Below are positions 45,243-56,459 of a stretch of DNA of 63,011 nucleotides, piece by piece (within the stretch, counting starts at the first letter, position 1; each line of letters opens with the position of its first letter). The notes under the pieces are model-generated. The model saw nothing but the letters and a program-made list of their open reading frames with translations. It ran no database searches and had not been told where the DNA came from. Origin of the DNA: Zygnema cylindricum (lineage: Eukaryota; Streptophyta; Zygnematophyceae; Zygnematales; Zygnemataceae); assembly GCA_037447655.1 (NCBI GenBank), contig JBBHKE010002404.1:1-63011 (forward strand), written 5' to 3'. The translations under genes were made by a program, and so were the position numbers.

Positions 45243-45320
45243 AAAATCCCACCACGAACAGGCAATGAGAATCGAACACGTCGTACATGCCATGTGCCTT
45301 CCACCACGGTGTATGAAGGT
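45243..45320 (-). other. Possible tRNA-like (SINE-head) sequence
   Basis: The minus strand reads GTGGTGGAAGGCACATGG...GTGTTCGATTCTC, with an A-box-like and a clear B-box-like part. TTTTTTTTT follows within about 30 nt, a Pol III stop. The acceptor stem and full body are not evident. Confidence 0.3.
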
Positions 45321-46295
45321 CGACCGAAATATCTTGGCACGCTCCTTCTGACATCCGTTGACCTTAAAAATTTGCGGCGCCTTTTGACATTCCGTTTCGA
45401 AATTTTGATTTTCAATTTTAAAAGTAAAATCTGGTCGCAGAATTTTCGTACGAATCATTAACTACATCCGCCCGTACAAACACTATGCACAGATTTTCAG
45501 CTTGAAGAATATTTATAGATTTTAAGAATCTGAAAATTAGCTTACGTGGCGCCAATCATAATTGAGAAACGATGTCTACTGGCACGACATAATGGAACGC
45601 CGTGCCAGTAAACACTAGAAATAGACGCATCCGCATGTTTACTGGGACCGCCTATTGGAGAACAGGCCAAAAGGGTTGAAGCCTAATGGGCCAATTTTCG
45701 CGTAAAAAAACGCTCGTTTCATTGAATGACGCGCCATAAAACTTTTAGCCATTCATAATTCTCCTCGTAGTCGATATTAACAAAAAGAAATTGAAGATCG
45801 GGAATAACAAAAAAAAGTGTAATTTCTTTTCTACGGATCTAACGGTGTGTCCCCATGTGCCAAAGTAACGGTTTTTTTATGTCGTTTTCTCCCCCCCCTC
45901 AAAAAATTTACGCCGTACTTTCAAAGTTATAACCATACAAAACATTTGAAAAAAGTACGATGTACCATAAGTTGTCGTCTTCCATTTTTCGACCAGGGTC
46001 ACGTCATCTTCAAACTTTATCTCAAAACACATTGGAGATGTGTAACACCGCTCCACAAATAGGAAAGCAGATTCGCACATGTCAAAATCTTTCAAAAGTT
46101 TTAGACGAGGATAAGTACATAGTTGTTGTTTTTTGTTCGTTTGCATCCTGTACGTGTACGGTAAAGTTTTTTTGCAGGGTTCAATGTCTTTCACGGAAGG
46201 TGGAAAATCTGTGGAGCCGCCACTGCAGGTCACATTCACTGCATCTCTCATCTTCCTCAGCGTCTCTCACCGCACCTTCCTCTCTTTCACTACAG

Positions 46296-46516
46296 TACAC
46301 CGCCAATCGTTATTAGCGTGTAAGTTTTTTTAGCGTATACGAATAATTAGCGTGGTTTACGCTAATTGGGAATTTGAAAATTTTCGAAGAAATCGTCTAT
46401 TCTAATTAGGAATTAGGGTTTTTTTTAAATAGTGTGGATAATTCTATTTGAGAATAAAAAAAAAAAAAAGCGGGACGGAATTAGCGTACACAACGCTAAT
46501 AACGATTGGCGGTGTA
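46296..46516. mobile_element. MITE copy 4 (221 bp, TACACC...GGTGTA)
   Basis: The left end TACACCGCCAATCGTTATTA with GCG is mirrored at the right as CGCTAATAACGATTGGCGGTGTA. Same length and same terminal hexamers as copy 1, but a different middle (AATTAGGAATTAGGG), so it is a sister subfamily. Confidence 0.8.
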
Positions 46517-46755
46517 GTTCACATTCTTTTCTCTCACCTTGCCTCTCTTTTTCACTAGTTCGCATTCTTCTTCAAGGTGGCTCTCAAGGTGGCTCTAAGG
46601 CGACCAATAAAAAGCGGGAGAAAATATTTAGAGCATTTCTTAACGACAGTGGAAGGTATAAAGCACTTCTTTTGCCATTTGAAAATCTTTTCAATATCTA
46701 AGTATCGCCTTTTTAATTAATAATGAATGTTATACCTCATTTATATCCGTAATAG

Positions 46756-47272
46756 ACATTAAATAGGCCAAATCGGGTGGGTGGTCTAAGCAGGTGAAGG
46801 AGGCGAACATCATCAAATTCTATTTTGCGGTAGAACTAGTAAAAGAGTTGTACCGGAGGAGTTATGGCAAAGGATTTATACTGGAGGAGTTATATCAAAG
46901 GTCAGTTGAATTAAAATTGAATGAATGTTTAACCGTTTTTTACACCATTTTTGAAAAACCTAAAGAAATTTTGAGGATTTACAAGAGATTGTTGTGGAAC
47001 TGGATGTTATTTTATCGGAACAGAAAATCGCCTTAACCGGTTTTAAGACCAATTTTAATTAAAGTAAAGAAATGTACGATTTAGCAGCCATTCTCAATAG
47101 TATTTTCACCATTAACTGGAAATTGTTCTGAAAAAACGTCAATTTTAACGAAAATGAATCAACTTTTAACATTTCGAATTTTACTTTCCTATATGAAATA
47201 AAACTTTTACGATTAAGTGGAGGCTTAAAATTCAACTGGAATTCAAACGGTGTTCAATAAGTTGGACTGTTA
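46756..47272 (+). repeat. Left arm of ~0.5-kb inverted repeat
   Basis: It starts ACATTAAATAGGCCAAAT and matches 54676-54204 on the opposite strand nearly throughout, with landmarks GGTCTAAGCAGGTGA, ATGAATGTTTAACCGTTTTT, GCAGCCATTCTCAATAGTAT and TTAAGTGGAGGCTTAAAATT. Confidence 0.75.
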
Positions 47273-47280
47273 ATTCTTAT

Positions 47281-47725
47281 ACTGGTACAAAATTCACCTT
47301 AAATGATTCTATTAAAAGACTTTTCCATATAACTCTTCCAACGCCACAATCAATAACTTTTAAATCCCCAATTCCACCTGAAAATATAATCAGAACTATC
47401 ACCCTATCTAATCAACTATATCCGTTAAACTAACCTTTTGTATAACTACTCTTCCTAATCCGCAACCACTTTTAGTGGACAACATTTAGCTTCCGAATAA
47501 ACTTTTAACTTTAAAAATGGTTAAACATTCATTCTGTTCCATTAAAATGACTCCCGCTCTTGCAAGAATCTCCACAATCTTTAAACCTCCACAATCCTTA
47601 AAATCTTCAGTTTTATCAGTAGTTATGTGTTAGTATAGTTAATTGTTTATTGAATTCCGTGGAATTGTCTTTTAATACAACTCCTCTCCAATTCCACAAC
47701 AAATGGAAAACAAAAAAACCAAAAA
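47281..47725 (+). repeat. Direct repeat Y, left copy
   Basis: Matches 53725-54140 in the same orientation (CAAAATTCACCTTAAATGAT, AAAAGACTTTTCCATA, CATTCATTCTGTTCC, TCTTTTAATACAACTCC). It lies just inside the left inverted arm. Confidence 0.75.
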
Positions 47726-50189
47726 ATCTTAATCAAAAATCTTAACCTTTATAAAAGATAATACATATAGCTTTTATATGTTTTTGTCACAATCCAAACA
47801 GTCTATAAATTGCTTCTTTTATTTTTTATAGTTCTGTTTTTTTTATCTTTATCTTTTGTTCAAAAAAATGTAGTAAATTTACAAACGTCAAATGTTGTGC
47901 AAACATGTTACCTAGTTGTCGTTTTGAATCATTAAAAATGGTGACAAAATTCTGTATATTTTTGGGGGATAATCTATTTTTTGGCGTTGTGGTTGAAACA
48001 TGGAAAAGTTGAGAAACACTTTTTTTGTGAAAATACTTTTTACACCTATAAAAGCAATTCACTTTCCAAATTAATCAATCTACTTCTTCTTCTTTGCCTA
48101 TCTTTTGGCCATTAAAAAAAATAGCATTTTCTTAACCAATCGAAAACAAAAAAATTGTCAAAAATTGGTCGAAAATGGGTTTTTTGGGGGGATTTTTAGA
48201 GTATAACAAAAATTGTATTGGAAATTCAAATTAAGCAAGCTCACGAAGTTAACATACTGTATGTTTGGAGAGGTGGACTTTGTATTGTTTCGTTTAAATA
48301 TGCACAACACGAAAATTGTAACACTGAATATAAACTCTAATTCAATTTTTTCGTGTGAAATGTCGAATGTACCAGTTGACAGCGTTTGTAGAAAAACAAC
48401 ACATAGTTAAAAGTTTTGCCACAATTTACGTATATTCAACAACGCGCGAAATTGAAAAGGAACTCAAAAAAAAACTTCTTAGAACTAAGGTGAGCGTCTA
48501 AAATTGTGGTGGTGAGTGTACTATAATAGAAAACTTGGTTAACATTTCTAGATTTTTGAAATAAATGTGTGAGCCACAAAGGTTCTTGGTGATTGTTATT
48601 TTCTTAAGTTGATAACACTGCCCATCTTTACGGCTATTGAGATATAAAAGATTTAGATATTAGAGTTTCAACTGGTTTTAAATTCTTTTTAAGCTGATGT
48701 AATGATTTCGATGTAGATTATTCACCATTTGACAATTTTAAACTTAATTTTGTTAAACTTAATTCACTCTTGTTTACCACGCAATTATCATCGTTAAAAA
48801 CTTGTTCCAAATCAAGAATTAACGCACCGATTTCACAAATGCTCATTTGACGAATTCAAAACAACCTTTCAAACAATCAGCTCTTTGCATACATTTGCAA
48901 CTGTACCCACGGTTTTTCTCGTAAGTAATGTTTCTCTTTTTAATGACACCTAGTTACCCCTACCCCAACATTTTCTTTACAAATTTCAAAATCACATCTT
49001 ACAAATTATCTTTCAATTTTTTTGCCTAACTTCGCCTCAACATCTCACCATACTCAAAACATGAAAGTATTCAAAGATAGTTTTATTTTTTTCCTCGGGT
49101 TTTGAAAAACCTAGATATTTTTTGAACCATTTGAAAACACCTTGAAAACACTATTTCCACCTATGTCAAACAGAGTAATGGCTACCTTGCCTTGTCAACG
49201 TTTAGTTATGTTTAACTGTGCGTTGTCTCTCCCACAAACTCAAACTTCATCCCATAAATTGTGACGAGTCCGCTGATAAAGTAAAAAAACAACAATAAAA
49301 AAGTTTTAAACAAATAAACATTTCTGAGAAAAAAAACCACGAGCGTGAAAAATGGGAACGCTATTTTGAGAGTTACGATACGTGAGTTCTTCAACGAAAC
49401 GGAAAAACTTGAATCTTTACATAACCTTGAAAACAACGATTAAAACCAATTTTGGGTCAAAAGTCAAGAAATAAACATGTTTCTTGCAAACGTTGAAAGA
49501 GAGTGGAGTGCAGCGGAAATAGAACGAGTGCTATGAAAAATGGAATAATTCATCCAACAAGTTTAAAAAGATAAAAGACCACGGCTTCTAAGTGGCGTTG
49601 CTATTATTTTCACAAAAAGTGAGAAAGAAAAAATAATCAAATAATGATTTGGCAGTATTTTTTTCGCAAATTTGTTCGATAAAATAAAAAATTAGGTATT
49701 TTGAGGGGTGTTGTTAACGCGAAAGTGATTATAATAGTAGGGATGATACACCAAAGTGGAAACAAATTTTGAGGAAAAAAATGATAATTAAAAGATATTT
49801 TGAAAAAAGTAGAATCTTGGAGTGGAAACCTAAAAGTCAAAGCGGTTACAATTGTGAGAGTTTAGCCTTTAAAATAATGTACATTTGAGAAAAAAGAAAA
49901 AATTGGAGAAAAAAAAAAGTGACAAAAAAAAATAAAAGTCGGGTCCCTTTCTTGTGGAGACAACTTTTCAACCGAACCGAAACGAAAAAAAAGTTGTGAG
50001 GCTAGTTTCCCAAAAAACTCGTTTTTACGTGGTTCGCAAAACGGTTGAAAAGTTAGACCAAAGCATAAAAAAATCTAACAAATAGCAATTTGATCGACAA
50101 AATAAGCATATTGATAAACAATTTTGAACAACAAAAAAAACTCATTGGAACCGATGATAACCTTTTTGGTTAGGTTTTTAGTGAAATTA
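47726..50189. other. AT-rich, no gene seen
   Basis: Only short frames with no likeness were found. The sequence may be interior of the element bounded by the 46756/54676 inverted repeats. Confidence 0.45.
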
Positions 50190-50530
50190 TATGTACAATT
50201 GCGTCAAACATCGAGAAATCATCAAAAGTTAATATTGGAAAGATTTGGATTTAAATGACCTTTTTCGTTAGTTAACAAAAAAAACCAATGTAATGTTCAT
50301 TATCTTCATTGGCTTGTTACTTGCATAACTGTTGGAGTACTCTTACGATTTCTAACAATAAGTGTGCAATAAAGTCATGTAGCGTTTGTTGGTCGTGTTG
50401 GTTATATAGCATTGATGGCAATAATATTTTCATTAATATTTGTATGACTGTGGTTAATGCGGTGTTGACAATTTGAATCATCATAGCCGCGCAACGAGTT
50501 TTGTTTTGTGGAGTCAAATGCAAAATGATG
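50190..50530 (-). repeat. Left arm of a second inverted repeat (~0.35 kb)
   Basis: The minus strand matches 52345-52700: GATGATTCAAATTGTCA, AGCCAATGAAGAT, TCCAATATTAAC. Both copies keep weakly similar short frames (MIQIVNTALTTVIQILMKIL and MIQIVTVALTTFLQMLMKIL). This may mean a lost coding sequence or only shared ancestry. Confidence 0.7.
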
Positions 50531-52344
50531 AAGAACTTTCCATATCTATCAGTGAAAAATGACTTTTCGTAAGACAAGAAAAAAATCTCAAATAGTAGAG
50601 ACATGAACTGTGACAATTTAATACCTAATTAGATGTTTAATTAAAAAAAAAAATCTGATTACAATAAGTAATTAGGGTTTATTTATCCAATAAACGAATC
50701 AATAAATATAAAAAATAAACGGAAAAGTGCTCAAACATTACCAAAATATGTAAAACTATAATACATTTGTGATAAATAAACTCAGTCGTAGAAATATACA
50801 GGATAAAACATTCATTGGATCATATTACATATTGTCACCATGATGTGAAAGACTTTCGAACGTCTTCAAAACAATCGTTCAAAATTTTATCCAAACAAAG
50901 TAATTCTGACGGTGGTTATATATATATTTTTTATTTCATTTTCAAAAAAGGATTTCAATTTAGGTTTATATCTATTTAATCCACAACACTAATATTGATA
51001 AAACGAAAATTAACCCCTAATATATTTTAGTTAAGTACTGGACAATAATACTCCAAATAAACAAAAGTTCATAATGTCCAAATAAACTCAGGATAATCTC
51101 TTTTAAAAATATTTACGGTATGTTCCCATGTAAATGTTATTTAACAAACTGACTTTGTATTATAGCGAGAATACTCCGTACATGTGTAACAATAAAAATG
51201 TTACTGAAAATTGTGATGATTTTATGTCCACAATCCCCGTGACGAAAGTCAACGTTTAGAATCTTTGTTAACATTAAGTTTTTTTTGAAACGTTATATCA
51301 TGCCTCATGTCTTTGCATGACATGGTAGACGTACTGTCCTTGTTGTTCGTGTATGAAAATGATGTTTTTATGTTTGTGGCTCTTGTCCAAACTCCATAAA
51401 AAAACAAAGAGTTATTGAAACTCTTAGAGAAAAAAAACCAATTTGGTTTTTTTTATTTTATTTGTTTTTGGTCGCGTTTGTTAAAATCTTCACGCTTGAT
51501 TTGGTTTGCGCACGTTAGTCGCTCTAAATATTGTGCATATCCCTTTTGGTGCGGCAAAAGTTATGTCGTTAGTCTTTTCTCATGTATCATCCCTCCCCAT
51601 GACGATATTTGTTAAAAGCGCGTTGTTTTTTTTTAGATATACACATGTGATACATATACACGTATATATGAATTCTTAGCAAATGTGAACGTTTTCAATC
51701 CTTTATAGATATTTTGTTATGAATCTTTATTTTTTATTTGTGATCGGTTGAGATATGTTCAATTATGAGGTATTATACTTAATTAGTTTGAATGCTGGCC
51801 AAAAAAAGCCAATAATAGGTTATAAACTCACATTTATTTGGGCACCTATAACTTATTTATGATTTATATTTTTTATATATTTTTGCAAATCTTGGCGCAA
51901 CCGTTTAATAATTGTCCCAGTAGATATATATATTTTTTTTCAAATGTCAGTCGATCCTATCTAATCTCAACGTAGTTCTCGTATAATGACAAGAATTGAC
52001 AAGAATCATAATAGGTGCAATAATCTCACATTAATTAGTTGAAATTTACTAATTATTTGCAATTAGCTAAAAGTAAAATCCACATTATATACTTAGAGAA
52101 TTTATGCTCCATTGTATATTTCGAGAATATAAGCTACATTATAGCTTCCTCTTTGTTCCTTCTTTTCCCCGCCTCTTTCCCCCTCTACCTCGCTCCCTCC
52201 TTACGCTCTATCTCCGCCCTCCCTCCTCCCTTTCTGCTAAATCACTCTTGGTTATCTTTAGACCTTAGGTAAAGTTTTTTCGTAAAGTCTTTTTTGTCTT
52301 GCGTAAAGTTATTTCTAAGAGTTTGACACGGAAGGTTGTGTATG
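50531..52344. other. AT-rich interval between inverted arms, no gene
   Basis: No recognised coding sequence. There are short TATA-rich runs at 50930 and 51650-51900. Confidence 0.45.
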
Positions 52345-52700
52345 ATTTTGTATTTGACTCTAGGAAAAAAAGCTCGTTTTGCAGCTAAGATGATTCAAAT
52401 TGTCACCGTTGCGTTGACCACTTTCCTACAAATGTTAATGAAAATACTCTTGCCTTCAATGTTATATAACTAACACGCTAGCGAAAGTTATGGGACTTTA
52501 TTCCACATGTATTGTCAAAATTCATAAGAGGAATTCTCCTACAATTATCCTATTTACGAGCCAATGAAGATCGTCAGTATTACATTGATTTTTTTTGTTG
52601 ACTTACTAATTGATCTTTTATATCCAAATCTATCCAATATTAACGATTATAGTTTCTCTATGTTTGACGCCATTGCAATACCATTTCACTAACAACTTGT
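52345..52700 (+). repeat. Right arm of the second inverted repeat
   Basis: Partner of 50190-50530 (see there). Near 52670-52735 the phrase 'GCCATTGCAATACCATTTCACTAACAACTT' is duplicated. Confidence 0.7.
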
Positions 52701-52779
52701 GTTTCACGCCATTGCAGATACCATTTCACTAACAACTTTACTAGAAAAATTCTCAACAACTCCAGTGAGTTTTTTTGGT

Positions 52780-53210
52780 TGTTCAAATTGTTTATCTAGT
52801 TGTTTGTTTTGTTGATCAAATTGCTCATTGTTGGATTTTCGAAACTTTGGTTATGTTGGGGTGGCGGCTCGTGATGCCGCTAAGGCGAAGGAGCGTGATT
52901 ATGCTCACAGGGACCCTATGGACGACTTTATTCCGATGGCGGTCGAGATCTTTGGTTGTTTGGGTGTTGCAATGGACGTGTTTCTCCGTACTTGCGCTCA
53001 ACGTGCTTTCGAGCTCCGAGGACCTGGAAGCCCTCCTCCTTCGGTCTTTTTATCGTCAACGCTTATCTGTGGCTTTACAGCGAGTGCATGCTTCTATCCT
53101 CCTCCGATCGACTATCTATTATATGGATCTTCGCCGTGTTCTGGTCCTCCCTCAACGTGCTACCCCGGGTTGGGGGGACTTACGGGATTGCTTTTCATAG
53201 ATAGATAATT
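52780..53210 (+). pseudogene. C-terminal fragment of a LINE-type RT protein
   Basis: Two overlapping frames together read VAARDAAKAKERDYAH, DFIPMAVEIFGCLG and, after a shift, FYRQRLSVALQRVHASIL. This is the pattern of the C-terminal tail following the RT in the same LINE-like family as 5330-6450. Only this tail is present. The GC content is higher than in the flanks, which suggests a recent insertion. Confidence 0.55.
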
Positions 53211-53724
53211 GAGTTGGGGTTAGGGTTGTAGTTTTGGATTTGTGAGTTGCCGGGCTTTTCATTTTGGGTTTGGATGCTTTTATTTGCCTTGTTGTTGTTC
53301 CCGTTGCTCTCTTTAGTTTTTATTGCCCTGATAGTTTTTATGTTTTGGCCATGCCACCCCTTTTGTACCCCTGGACTCAGATGGTTTACCATCGTGCATT
53401 TTAATTTATGCTGCCCATTTATTATTTTTAGTGATCCAAAACGGTAGCAGGTAACATGTTTGCACAACATTAAACGCTTGTCAACTTATTACCTTTCTTG
53501 AACAAAGGACAAAAAAAATAAAACAGAACTAAAAAAAGGCAAAATAAGCAATTTATAGACTGTTCGAATTGTGACATAAACATCATTTAAAGGTATATAT
53601 ATTATCTTTTATATTATTTCTTTATATATTTTTTAATCTTCAGCTTGATTCTAAAGATTTCTGATCAACTTCTATTTGTTTCAAGTCTTTCAAAACTAGT
53701 TATAAATGATTCAACTCCGATTTT

Positions 53725-54140
53725 TATTCACCTTACAAAATTCACCTTAAATGATTTCATTAAAAGACTTTTCCATAGAACTCTACAAACACTACATTTA
53801 ATAACTTTTTAACCCTCAATTCAACCTAGATATATTAACAAAACTATCACATCATCTATTCAATCATATCCATTAAATAACCCTTTGTGTAACTTCTCTC
53901 CCCAATCGGCATACATTTTCGAGAGATAACATTTAGCTTTTGAAAAATTTAACTTCAAAAACGGTTAGACATTCATTCTGTTCCGTTAAACTAACTTCCG
54001 CTCTCGCAATAGCCTCCTCATTTCTTAAAATCTTTAGTTTATCTGAAGTTATTCGTAAGAATAGTCGAACAGTTAATGAATTTCGTGGAACTCTCTTTTA
54101 ATACAACTCCACTCCATTTCCACAACAAATAGAAGAAAAC
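53725..54140 (+). repeat. Direct repeat Y, right copy
   Basis: Partner of 47281-47725 in the same orientation, lying just inside the right inverted arm. Confidence 0.75.
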
Positions 54141-54203
54141 ACCTACATTTTACCATATTAACCAAAAAATTCAACATTTTTTTGGGCTTGACTTTAAAAT
54201 CAG

Positions 54204-54676
54204 TTGAACAATCCAACTTATTCAACACCGTTTAAATTTCAGCTGAATTTTAAGCCTCCACTTAATTGTAAAATTTTCATTTCGTATAGAAAAGTAAAAT
54301 TCGAAATATTAGAAGTTGATTCATTTCCTTTAAACTAACGTTTTTCGATAACAATTTTCAGTTAATGGTAAAAATACTATTGAAAATGGCTGCTTAATCG
54401 TAAATTTCTCTACTTTTATCAAAACCGGTTGTAAAAACGGTTAAGGCAATTTTTCAGTTCCGGTAAACTAACAACCAGTTTCACAACCATCTCTTGTAAA
54501 TCCTCAAAAAAAAAATCGTTTTTTCAAAAATGGTGTGAAAAATGGTTAAACCGTCATTAAATTCTATTTCAAATGACCTTCGGTATAACTCGGCGAATTC
54601 TACCGCTAACTACAATTTCACGATATCAGCCTCATTCACATGCTTAGACCCCGCCCCTATTTGGCCTAGTTAATGT
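54204..54676 (-). repeat. Right arm of ~0.5-kb inverted repeat
   Basis: Partner of 46756-47272 on the opposite strand, ending GGCCTAGTTAATGT. The 7.9 kb between the outer ends may be one transposon with long terminal inverted repeats (Mutator-like in form) or two related elements in opposite orientation. No transposase is visible. Confidence 0.7.
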
Positions 54677-56459
54677 GCGTTAGGGGCATACATGGCAAGT
54701 CCTTGCCCATTTAATTTGGGCGACATCGAGTGTGGGTGGACCTCATTACACTCGATACTGAACGGGAACCTCATGTGAATTCAACAAATTTTACGCTAAG
54801 TAAACTTTAACGACCACATGTTATTAAAAGTATTGTCACTCGCCACTTACACTATCAAACCATTGGAATTATCCCTTTATTAAGGTGAAGAGAGCAATGC
54901 CTATCCTTATGATTTCGTGGTGGAAATTTTTGATGGCTGGTTTTTCTTATTTTTTTGTGGTTTTCGTTTCGTTTCCTAAAGGTGTAGAAAGATCGTAAGA
55001 TCTTCCAATCGACATCCAATTAGAGCTTTGAAAGCTCTACATAACATTGGATTTGGATTTTTGTTGTCTATGAATGGCAATCACCACATTATATATATAA
55101 ATATCATAAATTTACAAAGACCTATGAAGGACACAGTCCTTGCATTAACCTTTTCGTGTAACTAGAATAAAAATTGGAAGAAAGAAGCGGTCGACACATA
55201 GAAACAGTATCTTGTTAAAAATGTTAAAATGTTAAAATACATAAAAAATGTTAAAACTGTTGGCAACTGAACATTACTTTACCAAACTTTGGATGCTAAT
55301 CTGAAAGCCTTTTGCGTTTCCGCAATCTACATGTCACAAGAATTTCTAGGAACAAATGAAGATAAAATATCTAGTCCATAATAAGTAGAGCAATAAAGTA
55401 GAGAGCAACCTCAAATAAAAAATGGTGTAAACCAAACGAGATTCATTTGCATTTGTACCACACTATTCACGGTAAAGAAGGCATTAACCACCGAATCCAC
55501 ATCGGCTCTCACACCTAACATTAATTATTTCTAACAATTAATCCAAATGAATTTATTTTAGATAAATCGCAAACACATGAACCAGAATTGTATTTGTAAT
55601 TGCGCCATTTGAGAATCTAGAAAACTATTAAATACTGAAAGTTTCCAAAGCTGTTGTTCGTGCAAATTATTTTTGTTTTAACATCCGTTTTTTATTGTTT
55701 AGTTTCTTGCCATTCAGAAAAAGCCATCGTATTCAATTTTTGTTTTTCAACTAGCTTAGCTTCCATCAAAATTATTTGAAATTCCAAATGTCTGCCCATT
55801 GATTCATAAGAAACATGCAAGCAAATCCGATAATCACGTCATAATAAAAGGAAAGTATGAAACTCAAGGTGCTTAAATAGACTTTTAAAGCACATCTTGT
55901 ACAAAAAGCATATATTGTTGTAAAGGATCAAGATGATTATTACGACAAATTTCATCACAAATTAGTTTAAGCTCTTAAAATTGATGCTTTTATTCAAGCA
56001 AGTTGAACTAAGTCATTAACTGTGAAATGTAAAACTGACAAGTAGAAATACGAATGTTGACATCAAAATTGCACCACACTATTCACGGTAAGAAAGCATT
56101 AGCCACCGCCTCCCCATTCCCTCTCACACCTAACACTAATTATTTATAAAAATAGATCCCAGCGGATTTATATTAGTAAAATCGCAAACACATTTACAAA
56201 CCAGAACCGTTTACCGACCAAAAATCACTATTTTTCTTTTTTACAAAGTTGCTTAATCACAATATCAACAACTTTAAAAATACAACTTTTTGTTTTCCTC
56301 CGAACGCATTAATCCTAATATAAATCCCAATTTAGATCCCACTTTGTAACCCGATTTATATCCCAATTTAAATCTCATTACTACGACCGATTCGTGCTAA
56401 AACCTAAACCAATCCACACTATATCAAACCCTGATCAAACGCTAATTTTAAACTCTAAT
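54677..56459. other. 3' flank of the GRAS gene with a direct repeat
   Basis: No gene. A ~150-bp direct repeat occurs at 55449-55600 and 56062-56215 (ACCACACTATTCACGGTAA, CTCACACCTAACA, AAATCGCAAACACAT). 56330-56390 has repeated AATCCCAATTTA phrases. Confidence 0.7.
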
